From assembly GCA_963973795.1 (NCBI GenBank), contig CAXBAF010000003.1, positions 124,001 through 188,000 on the forward strand: DNA of 64,000 bases. Direction: 5' to 3'. Made by a program: the position numbers and the translations under genes. This stretch comes from UBA1926 sp002337215. GTDB taxonomy: Bacteria; Planctomycetota; Phycisphaerae; Phycisphaerales; UBA1924. The notes beneath the pieces were generated by a model. That model was not told the origin of the DNA, made no database searches, and saw nothing but the letters and a program-made list of their open reading frames with translations. Shown piece after piece: positions 16,981-25,008 of this stretch. Within the stretch, counting starts at the first letter, position 1. Every line of letters begins with the position of its first letter.

Positions 16981-18030
16981 CCACGGCGCGATCGCTCCGG
17001 GGTTGCGGTCGAGCGCGTCGAGCATGGGCCCCGGCGAGAGCGTCCCGATCACCGCGTCCGACGCCGCGTCGTCAACGCCGATCCCGTGCTCGGCGAGCAC
17101 CCGTCGGACCGTGTCCTCGCCCTTCCCGGGTTCAATGAGCCGGACCCGACCGATCGAGTGTTCGGTGCAGCGTCGGATCGCGCCGTCGATCATCGCGGCT
17201 TCCCCGATAAACCGCGACCAGCCTTCGGCGCTCAGCGGCGATCGATGCTGCGCCTCGAGCGTGTGCACGGCCTCGTCTCTCGCCCGCTCGAACGCGTCGG
17301 AAACACTTTCTTTTTCGGCGATTTGCGCGTACCGATCGAATATTGCGTCGACCGAGGACTGTCGCACCAGATCGGGCGCATGGCGCGCCATGACCCACGC
17401 GTTGTTGCGCACGAGCCGGAACAGGATCGCACCGAAGTCTCGCCCCGCCGTGACCTTCCGGTGGCAGAACGCCAGGTCGCGCGTGTGCACCACCGACCGG
17501 CCGCTCGCGATCATCTTCGCGCACAGGTCGTACTCCTCGGCGTAGTACCCGAATCGCTCGTCGTACCCGCCGAGTTCCAGAAACACGTCTCGCCGGACGG
17601 CGCACCCGCACCCGATGACGACCTCGGGGAGCCCGCCCGCTTCGCGTCGCCCGTCGGAAAGCACGATCTCGCCCCCGACCGCCGCGACCGATCCCGGCAC
17701 GCCGTTCAGCACCCGCGCGAAGTCGCCCCGGATCGGCGCCGAGTCATCGTCGAGCATCACGATCCAGGAAGACTCGGCCCGCTCCGCACCAATGTTCCGC
17801 GCCGCCGCGCCGCGGTTGGTATCGAGGCGGACGACCTCGACGCGCGCGCCGTTTTCCAGCCGACGCGGGACGTGCTCGCTCGCGGGCGTCCGCGATCCGT
17901 TGTCAACGATGACGACATGGGCGGGTTCGCGTCCCAGCTGCTCCGCGGGATACGCCCCGATGAGATCGAGTGTGCGTGCGAGCTCGTCGGGGCGGTCCCT
18001 CGTCGGGATCACGAAGCCGATGCCCGGCAT
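16939..18030 (-). CDS. Family 2 glycosyltransferase
   Basis: A 363-residue GT2 enzyme: GIGFVIPTRDRPDELARTL at the start, SSWIVMLDDDSAPIRG (metal-binding DDD at about 99-101), YDERFGYYAEEYDLCAKM (acceptor site) and a long C-terminal extension (FERARDEAVHTLEAQ and following) that is not typical of the catalytic domain. The ATG at 18030 overlaps the TGA of the upstream HldE-like gene by one base, so the two are translated together. The coding frame stays open upstream, but that stretch belongs to the HldE-like gene in another frame. Its 3' end overlaps the plus-strand GT2 tail to tail. Product and acceptor are unknown. Confidence 0.85.
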   Translation of the reverse strand: MPGIGFVIPTRDRPDELARTLDLIGAYPAEQLGREPAHVVIVDNGSRTPASEHVPRRLENGARVEVVRLDTNRGAAARNIGAERAESSWIVMLDDDSAPIRGDFARVLNGVPGSVAAVGGEIVLSDGRREAGGLPEVVIGCGCAVRRDVFLELGGYDERFGYYAEEYDLCAKMIASGRSVVHTRDLAFCHRKVTAGRDFGAILFRLVRNNAWVMARHAPDLVRQSSVDAIFDRYAQIAEKESVSDAFERARDEAVHTLEAQHRSPLSAEGWSRFIGEAAMIDGAIRRCTEHSIGRVRLIEPGKGEDTVRRVLAEHGIGVDDAASDAVIGTLSPGPMLDALDRNPGAIAPWSFGVAHGINGDGG

Positions 18031-19655
18031 CAGATCAGCGTCTCGACACGAGGCCCCGCGGCGTCGCTCATCACCCCGGCGTGCAGCCGGCCCGCGAGAC
18101 GGATGAGATCCTCGGGGTCGCACGCGAGGTTGCCGGGGCTGGCCGCGCTCACCGCCGCCGCCAGCGAGCCGATGTAGGCCGACACATCCGGGTCGATCCC
18201 CGCCGCCTGCGTCACCGTGCTGTACGCGAGGAACGCGTCGCCGCACCCCAGCGTGTCCATCGGCACCGGGTTCAGCGACGGGATATGCCGGCTCATCAGC
18301 CGCACCGGCTGCCCGTCGGACGACCCCGTCTCGGCCCGCTTGCGGAAGACAACAACGCCTTCTTCCGCCATCGTCAGCGCAACGCTCCGCACGCCCGCCT
18401 CGTCGATCAACTCCAGCGTCACCGCCGGCAGCGATTCCGTTCGGCTCGCGGTCGAACCCCGCAGCTCGCGCTCCGAGGGTGTCAGCCAGTCCGCGCCGCG
18501 CATCTGCAGCAGTGTCGATCGTGTCCCCGAAACATCGCCCGCCAGGAAGCCCACTCTGGGCCGCAGCGCGCCGAACAGGTCCGACGTCAGCCGAGGGCCG
18601 AAGAGACCCAGCCCGTAATCGGTCACGATCGCCGCCTTCGCGCCGTCGGCGTGCCCGCTCGCGGTGTCGATCATCGCGATCCGCGTCTTGTGGTCCAGCT
18701 CGATCGGCACGGTGTGATCGAGCTTGACGACCTTGTCGCGGCCGACAAGCAGACGTTCTTTCTCCGGCAGTCTCCCGTCGTACCGGATCGGCTCGACCGC
18801 GATCCCCGCCGCCTCGAGCCTCGCCCGCATCGACCACCCCGCCTGGTCCTCGGGCAAGGGCGTCACCAGCGTCACCCGGGCGCCCGCCGAGGCGAGGTGC
18901 CGAGCCACCACCGCAGCGCCGCCGTCGAAACTCCGTCGCTGCCCGGGCCGGAGTGACAGGATCGGCGATTCGCTGGTCACGTCCGGCCACGCGCATTCCA
19001 CGTAGGTATCGAGAATCGATTCGCCCACGACCAGCACCCGTGCGCCGCGGATCTCGCCCAGCGCGCCGCGGATCCGATCCGCGGAAAGATCGAGCGATCG
19101 CATCAGGCCCGAGAGCGCCACGGCCCGTGGGTCGTCGCCCCGCGCACCGAACGGTCGCTCGCCCGTGCTCATCGCGTCGATGATCGCCGAGGACGAGAAC
19201 ACGATGTCGCCCGACGAGAAGAGCACGCGCCCGCCGGCGTCCTCGACCGCGTCGCGCTCGGCGGCGAACCGCGGGTCGTCGTTGTGCTCATACTCCGCAC
19301 CCTTCACGTAGATATCCGGCTCGACCGCCCGCAGCAGGTCCACCGCCGTCGGCGAGGGGTTGACCACCACCCAGTCCACGCACGACAGCGCCGCGAGGTT
19401 GCCAGCCCGGAGCCCTTGGTCGAACAAGGGCCTGCTCACCCCCTTGTCGATGAACTCGTCGGCGGTGATCGAGACGATCAGCCGATCCCCCAGACTCCGC
19501 GCGTGCTCGAGGTGCCGCACATGCCCAGGGTGGACAATGTCGAAGCAGCCGTGGCAATGCACGACCCGCTCACCGATCGCGCGGGCGTTCCGGCGGAGCG
19601 TCAGCAATCGCTCCATGCTGCAGATTTTCGGCGACTCGGTCTGATGCGGATCCAT
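18030..19655 (-). CDS. HldE-like bifunctional nucleotidyltransferase/PfkB sugar kinase, swapped order
   Basis: The first 160 residues are a cytidylyltransferase-type domain (HCHGCFDIVHPGHVRHL with the HxGH-like motif, then SITADEFIDKGVSRPLF and YVKGAEY). Residues about 190-520 are a PfkB-family carbohydrate kinase (ARVLVVGESILDTYVE, RSFDGGAAVVARHL, and DTLGCGDAFLA with the catalytic Asp). E. coli HldE has the kinase first and the nucleotidyltransferase second, so the order here is reversed. HldE makes ADP-glycero-manno-heptose for LPS cores; here the product may be an activated heptose or a related sugar for the glycosyltransferases downstream. The start at 19655 has an in-frame alternative Met 13 codons later. 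Confidence 0.82.
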   Translation of the reverse strand: MDPHQTESPKICSMERLLTLRRNARAIGERVVHCHGCFDIVHPGHVRHLEHARSLGDRLIVSITADEFIDKGVSRPLFDQGLRAGNLAALSCVDWVVVNPSPTAVDLLRAVEPDIYVKGAEYEHNDDPRFAAERDAVEDAGGRVLFSSGDIVFSSSAIIDAMSTGERPFGARGDDPRAVALSGLMRSLDLSADRIRGALGEIRGARVLVVGESILDTYVECAWPDVTSESPILSLRPGQRRSFDGGAAVVARHLASAGARVTLVTPLPEDQAGWSMRARLEAAGIAVEPIRYDGRLPEKERLLVGRDKVVKLDHTVPIELDHKTRIAMIDTASGHADGAKAAIVTDYGLGLFGPRLTSDLFGALRPRVGFLAGDVSGTRSTLLQMRGADWLTPSERELRGSTASRTESLPAVTLELIDEAGVRSVALTMAEEGVVVFRKRAETGSSDGQPVRLMSRHIPSLNPVPMDTLGCGDAFLAYSTVTQAAGIDPDVSAYIGSLAAAVSAASPGNLACDPEDLIRLAGRLHAGVMSDAAGPRVETLI

Positions 19656-19870
19656 GCGGCGCGGCTCCCACCAACTCCCGGTGCGGATCGCTGGAGTCTA
19701 ATGGTGTCCACCCGCGCCCACAACCCGCCCGCCTGCGACCGCCCGCGACCGCGAAACAAGCCATCGTGCTCCGGATGAACAACACCGTGCGCGCACACGC
19801 CTTTCGACGATCTTGATCCGTGGCCGCCGTTTGCTATTCAGAGAGGAGGTGAACCGAGGCCAAAGGCTCG

Positions 19871-21073
19871 TCAGACGTCCAGCGCCCGCGCCCCGTCGCC
19901 CGCGGTCACCACGCGATACACGGTTTCGAGCCCGGTCGCGGACCGGTACGCCTCGCCCACGGCTTCGCCCGCCGCCTGCACCGCACCGCTGTCGATCAGC
20001 GCCACGACCCAGCCGCCGAACCCGCCCCCGGTCATCCGCGCGCCGTGCACGCCGTCCTGGGAGCGGACGATCTGCGCCAGCGTGTCGACCTCGGGGCAGG
20101 AAACCCGGAACACATCCGAGAGCGATACGTGGCTCTCGTCCATCAGCCTGCCCGCCTCGGAAAGCCGAGACTCCGACAGCAACGCCGGGAATGTCCGCAC
20201 GCGATCGATCTCGCTCACAACGTGCCGCACCGCGTCCAGCTCGACATCACTCAGCGTGCTCGGGAGGGACCCGAGCGCGTCGGGGGCGACATCCCGCAGC
20301 GAGGTCACCCCCAGCTTGGGCAGCGCCGATTCGCACGCCGCGCGGCGTTCCGCGTACCCGCCGTCCCCGTTCGCGTGCGACACCGCGCTATCGAAGATCA
20401 CGAACACCGCGTCCGAGGCGCGGGGCAGCGGCACGGCCTCCGTGGTCGCGTCCCGGCAATCGATGCGGATCGCGCACCCCGCCCGACCCGTCGCCGAGAC
20501 CAATTGATCCATCAGCCCGCAGGGCGTTCCCGCGAACTCGTGCTCCGCCTTCTGGCACGCGAGCGCCTTGTCCACCGCGCTGAGGGAGAGCCCCCAATGC
20601 GATTCCAGCGCCGTCGCGACCGACATCTCCAGCGATGCCGAGCTCGACAGGCCGCTGCCCGTCGGCACCGCGCTCGCCACCGCGATGTTCACGCCCTCCG
20701 CGCCCGGCGCGAACCGCGAACGCATCATCTCGTACGTCCCCGCGACATACGCGAACCAGGCGGGCTGATCCGCGAGATCCCCGGGCTCGAGCGGCGACAG
20801 CACATCAATCTCCGCCGCGCCCTCGACCTCCGCCGACACCGCCGCGATCGATCCATTCCGCGGGCCGAGCGCACACACGCACCCGTCGCTCAGCGCGGCC
20901 GGGAACACCAGTCCGTCGCAGTAATCCACATGGTCGCCGATGAGATTGACCCGGCCCGGCGCAAACGCCAGCGCCGTCGGCTCGGTGCCGAACCGCTGGC
21001 GGAACAACGCCAGAGCACGCGCCTCGGGCGAGGGCGTGGGAACTTCGATGCGTGACGCGATCCCGATCGACAT
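19871..21073 (-). CDS. galK: Galactokinase
   Basis: A 400-residue GHMP kinase with the galactokinase signature near the N-terminus (APGRVNLIGDHVDYCDG), the phosphate-binding loop VPTGSGLSSSASLEMSVA, the substrate region CGLMDQLVSATGR, and the C-terminal GARMTGGGFGGWVVALI. It phosphorylates alpha-D-galactose at C1 with ATP, the first Leloir step, in the cytoplasm. ATG 21073 is chosen for GGAG seven bases upstream; the frame is open for 17 more codons. Typical galactokinases show GEHTDY where this one has GDHVDY, a mild change. The gene lies downstream of the LacI-type repressor, and a sigma-70-like promoter with an overlapping operator lies about 95 bases upstream of the start. No galT is in the window. 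Confidence 0.93.
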   Translation of the reverse strand: MSIGIASRIEVPTPSPEARALALFRQRFGTEPTALAFAPGRVNLIGDHVDYCDGLVFPAALSDGCVCALGPRNGSIAAVSAEVEGAAEIDVLSPLEPGDLADQPAWFAYVAGTYEMMRSRFAPGAEGVNIAVASAVPTGSGLSSSASLEMSVATALESHWGLSLSAVDKALACQKAEHEFAGTPCGLMDQLVSATGRAGCAIRIDCRDATTEAVPLPRASDAVFVIFDSAVSHANGDGGYAERRAACESALPKLGVTSLRDVAPDALGSLPSTLSDVELDAVRHVVSEIDRVRTFPALLSESRLSEAGRLMDESHVSLSDVFRVSCPEVDTLAQIVRSQDGVHGARMTGGGFGGWVVALIDSGAVQAAGEAVGEAYRSATGLETVYRVVTAGDGARALDV

Positions 21074-21175
21074 GCGTGGTCTCCAAGCGGCCAGCCCGAG
21101 ATGAACACTTTCAGAACAGAACACCCCGGAGACTCGGCCGCGCTATGCCACGAGCACAACGCCTGCCAGACAGGA

Positions 21176-21204
21176 ATACTACAGAATCTCCCAGAAAAGG
21201 TCAA
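21176..21204 (-). promoter_or_regulatory. Probable sigma-70 promoter of galK
   Basis: On the minus strand TTGACC (21204-21199) and TAGTAT (21181-21176) are separated by exactly 17 bases. The -35 box lies inside the putative LacI operator, so repressor binding would block polymerase. Confidence 0.6.
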
Positions 21205-21214
21205 TCGTTTAACC
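21199..21214. promoter_or_regulatory. Putative LacI-family operator before galK
   Basis: GGTCAATCGTTTAACC is near-palindromic around a central CG, the usual form of LacI/GalR operators, and lies upstream of galK. It fits the GTYAA-N4-TTRAC pattern shared by six other sites in the window. Confidence 0.65.
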
Positions 21215-21310
21215 TCTACTCCCTGCCAGAACACGGCCCGCTTCCATGATCGGACCCTGGCAGGTCCGGATTGCTCGCGATCCGAGGGGCTCGCGGCGGG
21301 TTTTCGCCCT

Positions 21311-22354
21311 TTACGAGCCCGACAGCCGGCTCGAACGACGCACAACCAGTTCCGCCTCGAGTCGGCTCCCGTCCGTCGCCGTCCGTCCGCCGATCCGATC
21401 GAGCACCGTCCGCACGAGGCTGTCGGCCACTGACTGGATGGGCTCCCGCACGACCGTCAGTCCGCCCCCCAGCCACCGCGCCGAGATCGGGTCGTCGTAC
21501 GTCGCAACCGAGATGTCCTCGCCGACGCGCCGCCCCATCTCCGCGAGCCGGTACAGCACCGCCGGGATCACCGTCGCGTTGTGCACCAACAGGCAGTCGA
21601 TCTTCGGCTCCTGCGCAAGGAGTTTTTCGGTCGCGTACGCCCACTCACTCAGGTCCGATTCCTGCGACAACGACACGCACTGGGTCGGCGACTCGTAGAG
21701 CCCCAATTGCTCCAGCATTGCCCGCTGCGACTCGCCGCGGGCCGAGAGTTCCCCGGCGGGCAGATTCAGGTCATGCCGCGTGTCGGTCAGCATCCCGATC
21801 CGCGTCGCGCCCACGCTCTTGAAAGTCTCGAAGAGATGCCGCGTCGCCGGTTCGTAGTCGATAAACACCGATCCCGCGTCCGCCGTCGGCTCCGCCCGGT
21901 GCCCGAATTCCTCGACGCGCACCACAAGCGGGAACGACGCCCCCCGCGAGCGCCGCGTATCCGGATCACCCGTGTATTCCAGGGCGATGATCCCGTCGCA
22001 CAGCCGCTGCGAGATCATCCCGAGCTGCTCCTCGGCCCGCTCGGGTCGGCTGAACGTCTCGAACGGCACCGCGTGGTACCCCTTCTCGCTCAGCTTCGAT
22101 TCGACGGCACTCAGATACTCAGCGAAGAACTGGTTCAGCAGCCGGTTCACCAGCAGCGCGACTGTCTTGGTCTTCCCCCCCGCCAGCAGCTGCGCCTGCC
22201 GATTGGGGCGATAGTCCAGCTCGCGAGCGACCCCTTCGATCCGCTCGCGCATCGCCGCCGACACGCGGTGAAACTGCCGCCCGTTCAGAACGAGTGAAAC
22301 CGTCGCTTCCGATGTCCCCACCCGCTCGGCGATATCTCGCAGTGTTGTTGCCAT
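21311..22354 (-). CDS. LacI-family transcriptional regulator
   Basis: A 347-residue protein of standard LacI length. The first 50 residues are the helix-turn-helix plus hinge (TLRDIAERVGTSEATVSLVL, then RERIEGVARELDYRPN). The rest is the periplasmic-binding-like effector domain (TVALLVNRLLNQFFAEYLSA, DGIIALEY, GATRIGMLTD, ISVATYDDPISARWLGGGLT). LacI proteins repress sugar genes until a sugar binds. It lies directly upstream of galK on the same strand and divergent from the sodium/solute symporter, which points to regulation of that uptake system, with galactose or an oligosaccharide as the likely inducer. Near-palindromic operators occur on both sides of it and at several catabolic and surface genes downstream. 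Confidence 0.92.
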   Translation of the reverse strand: MATTLRDIAERVGTSEATVSLVLNGRQFHRVSAAMRERIEGVARELDYRPNRQAQLLAGGKTKTVALLVNRLLNQFFAEYLSAVESKLSEKGYHAVPFETFSRPERAEEQLGMISQRLCDGIIALEYTGDPDTRRSRGASFPLVVRVEEFGHRAEPTADAGSVFIDYEPATRHLFETFKSVGATRIGMLTDTRHDLNLPAGELSARGESQRAMLEQLGLYESPTQCVSLSQESDLSEWAYATEKLLAQEPKIDCLLVHNATVIPAVLYRLAEMGRRVGEDISVATYDDPISARWLGGGLTVVREPIQSVADSLVRTVLDRIGGRTATDGSRLEAELVVRRSSRLSGS

Positions 22355-22713
22355 GCCTTTTCCGCCGTCGCAGCCGAACGCACAACGCCACGATCAAGAA
22401 CCCGATCATTATCCCAACCAACATCCGAACCAGAACGCTGACGTCTCAAGCCTATCGCGGCGAGACCACCCCCGGATCGCGATCCTGAAACGTCAATCGC
22501 TTAACTTGTCCACGGCACTGTGTCCGCCCGGTTGCGCGGCCAATCATGGGATCCGGTAGCATCTCGCCGGGATCGCACACCCAGACATTCGGTCTCAGGA
22601 CTCCGCAAGGGCGATCATCGCCCAACGCCGCGACCGCGGCAAGGCACTCGCAGAAGCAGAGCACGCCCGTTGTGAGCCATCCAGGCGGGCACCGCACAAC
22701 AAGGAATTCGCCC
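22355..22713. other. Divergent intergenic region between lacI-type gene and symporter
   Basis: This 359-base gap holds a putative operator at 22492-22505 and the symporter ribosome site AAGGA at 22701-22705. No convincing -10/-35 pair, RNA gene or small gene was seen. Confidence 0.6.
22492..22505. promoter_or_regulatory. Putative LacI-family operator between lacI-type gene and symporter
   Basis: GTCAATCGCTTAAC, with a central CG, differs from the galK site by one base. Its position suggests autoregulation and control of the symporter. Confidence 0.6.
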
Positions 22714-24843
22714 GTGGACCCCATTGACATCATCGTCTTCATCGTCTTCGCAGCCTCGGTGGTCGGCATCGGCCTATGGAAATCCCGAGGCGAGAAAGAC
22801 ACCTCCAGCGATTACTTCCTCGCCGGGCGCGGCCTGACCTGGCCCCTCATCGGCTTCTCGCTCATCGCCGCCAACATCTCCGCCGAGCAGATGGTCGGCA
22901 TGTCCGGTGCCGCCGCCAACGGCGAGATCGGCCTCTCCATCGCCTCCTATGAATGGATGGCCGCCATCACCCTGGTCTGCGTGGGCTTCTTCTTCCTGCC
23001 CATGTTCCTCAAGAGCGGTATCTACACAATCCCGCAGTTCCTCGAGTTCCGCTTCAACGCCTTCGCGCGGACCGTCATGTCGCTGCTCATGGTCATCATG
23101 CTCGTCAGCGTCAACATCTCGCTCGTCACCTACCTCGGCGCCAAGTTCCTCGATCCCTACATCAGCATCGCCTCCATCGAGTTCGGCTTCCTCTACCCCA
23201 TCGACGACATCGCCATCCTCTGCTGGATCATCGGCATCACCGCCGGCATCTACGTCGCCGCGGGCGGGCTGAAGGCCTGCGCCTGGGCCGACATCATCCA
23301 GGGCGCCGCCCTCATCGTCGGAGGCGGTGTCATCACCTGGCTCGCCATCAGCGCCCTGGGCGATCCGGACCCGGCCGCCAAGATGAACGCCCCCGCCGAG
23401 GTCGCCGCCTCGCTCGGGCTCGAGGAGTCCGCCGGCGTCGGCGAGCGACTCGGTGTGCTCAAAGAAGAAAAGATGCACATGTTCCTGCCCTGGACGAGCT
23501 CGGTCATCCCCTGGACCGCCCTTGTCATCGGGCTCTGGATCCCCAACTTCTACTACTGGGGTCTCAACCAGTACATCATGCAGCGGGCGCTCGGCGCCAA
23601 GTCGCTCGCCGAAGGCCAGAAGGGCATCGTCTTCGCCGCCGGCATGAAGCTCATCATCCCCTTCGTCGTCTGCGTGCCCGGCATCATCGCCTTCACGCTC
23701 TACTCGGGTGAGATGGCCGCCGAGATCGACGGCGACGCCAAGACCAACCGCCCGGTGCTCCTCGAATTCGCCAAAACCTCGGGGATCCCGCTCCCCGAGA
23801 ACATCCGCCTCTCGATCGCCAACGGGTCGGGCATGGTCACCAACGGCATCAGCGACGCCGAGCGCCTCGCGATCGCCGACGACCTGCTCGCCGGCACCGA
23901 AGCCGGGACCGACAGCGATGTCTACATGTTCAACGGCGATTTCGCCGACCGCGAGCCCGCGTTCGCAAACTCGATCTTCGCGTTCAACGCCACCCGCACC
24001 GGGGGTGACTCGACCGCCGCGATCGAATCCGGCGCGACCAAGAACGGCGGCATCGACCCCGAGGACGGCAAGGAATGGAGCCCGGGCGAGAAGCTCGCCA
24101 ACGCCAACGAGATCCTCACCGCCGATGTCGCCGCGGCAAGCAAGTCCGCAACCCTCGCCGGCTACGACTACGACGACGCCTTCCCGCTGCTCGTCGCCCT
24201 CCTCGCCGGGCCCGGCTTCAAGGGCTTCGTCATCGCCGCCGTCATGGGCGCCGTGGTCTCGTCGCTCGCCTCCATGCTCAACGCCGCCTCGACCATCTTC
24301 ACGATGGACATCTTCAAGCGGTACCTCAAGAAGGACGCGACCGACCACCAGCAGGTCCTCATGGGCCGCATCTGCGTCCCCGTTGCCGTTGTCCTCGGCT
24401 GCCTCATCGCGCCGATCTTCGCCAACCCGGATCTGGGCGGCGCGTTCAACGCGATCCAGAGCCTCCAGACCTATCTCAGCCCCGGCATCCTGACGATCTT
24501 CCTGTTCGGCCTCTTCGTCCACCGTGCCCCGCGCATGGCCGGGCTGGTCGGCCTCGTCCTCAGCCCCGTCCTCGCGTTCGCCTACGCCCAGATCGCCAAT
24601 GCCGGCAACTTCGCCGACGACTCGATCATGGGCCTCATCTTCAACAACTTCCTCAACCGCGCGGCCCTCGTGGTCATCTCGATCTCGGTCGTCCTCGGCA
24701 TCATGACGATGCTCATGCCCCTCCCGGCACCCATCGTCCTCCCCGAGAACGACAAGATCGAACTCAAGAGCTCGCCGGTCGCCAAGATCGGCGGCATCGC
24801 CGTCGTCCTCTGCACCATCGTGCTCTACATCGTCTTCGCGTAA
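22714..24843 (+). CDS. Sodium/solute symporter (SSS family), probable sugar transporter
   Basis: GTG at 22714 is taken as start (AAGGA eight bases upstream), giving a 709-residue membrane protein of the SGLT/SSS family. Membrane helices begin at once (IDIIVFIVFAASVVGIGLW), with the family hallmarks YFLAGRGLTWPLIGFSL, AANISAEQMVGMSGAAA, WADIIQGAAL and NFYYWGLNQYIMQRALGAKS. A large loop of about 150 residues (about 350-495, rich in Ala/Glu/Asp) separates two helix groups, longer than in most relatives. The family carries sugars such as galactose with Na+ down its gradient. Location next to the LacI-type gene and galK supports galactose or an oligosaccharide as substrate, but this is inferred. 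A strong terminator follows 22 bases after the stop. Confidence 0.9.
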   Translation: MDPIDIIVFIVFAASVVGIGLWKSRGEKDTSSDYFLAGRGLTWPLIGFSLIAANISAEQMVGMSGAAANGEIGLSIASYEWMAAITLVCVGFFFLPMFLKSGIYTIPQFLEFRFNAFARTVMSLLMVIMLVSVNISLVTYLGAKFLDPYISIASIEFGFLYPIDDIAILCWIIGITAGIYVAAGGLKACAWADIIQGAALIVGGGVITWLAISALGDPDPAAKMNAPAEVAASLGLEESAGVGERLGVLKEEKMHMFLPWTSSVIPWTALVIGLWIPNFYYWGLNQYIMQRALGAKSLAEGQKGIVFAAGMKLIIPFVVCVPGIIAFTLYSGEMAAEIDGDAKTNRPVLLEFAKTSGIPLPENIRLSIANGSGMVTNGISDAERLAIADDLLAGTEAGTDSDVYMFNGDFADREPAFANSIFAFNATRTGGDSTAAIESGATKNGGIDPEDGKEWSPGEKLANANEILTADVAAASKSATLAGYDYDDAFPLLVALLAGPGFKGFVIAAVMGAVVSSLASMLNAASTIFTMDIFKRYLKKDATDHQQVLMGRICVPVAVVLGCLIAPIFANPDLGGAFNAIQSLQTYLSPGILTIFLFGLFVHRAPRMAGLVGLVLSPVLAFAYAQIANAGNFADDSIMGLIFNNFLNRAALVVISISVVLGIMTMLMPLPAPIVLPENDKIELKSSPVAKIGGIAVVLCTIVLYIVFA

Positions 24844-24864
24844 GCGATCACGGTTCACCGATCC

Positions 24865-24893
24865 AAGGGCGCGGCCTTCGCCGCGCCCTTTTT
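24865..24893 (+). terminator. Rho-independent terminator after the symporter
   Basis: AAGGGCGCGGC and GCCGCGCCCTT form a perfect 11-bp stem with a CTTC loop, followed by TTT. It lies 22 bases after the symporter stop and could also serve the convergent sulfatase gene. Confidence 0.9.
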
Positions 24894-25008
24894 CATGCGC
24901 ACAATCCGTGCCGTCTCGACCGATCAGGACCGCAAGAACACCGGCGAGCCGACAGCCACTGCGCGGCCGGCACCCGTCACGCGCCCCAGACGAGCAACGC
25001 CCGATCGG

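Noticed and set aside
18031..18996. Extension of the minus-strand GT2 frame upstream of 18030
   Set aside because: The frame is open to 18996, but the residues are Arg/Gly-rich with no motif and overlap the HldE-like gene, whose coding pattern is clear. The TGATG junction sets the start at 18030.
22119..22424. Minus-strand frame starting MLVGIMIGFLIVALCV
   Set aside because: The first 25 residues look like a membrane helix, but the frame runs into the LacI gene in the wrong frame and has no ribosome site.
22774..24858. 694-codon minus-strand frame across the symporter
   Set aside because: Asp/Glu/Gly-rich translation with no domain, exactly antisense to a well-conserved membrane protein; an artefact of GC bias. 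The same applies to 53551-55512 and 59755-61707.
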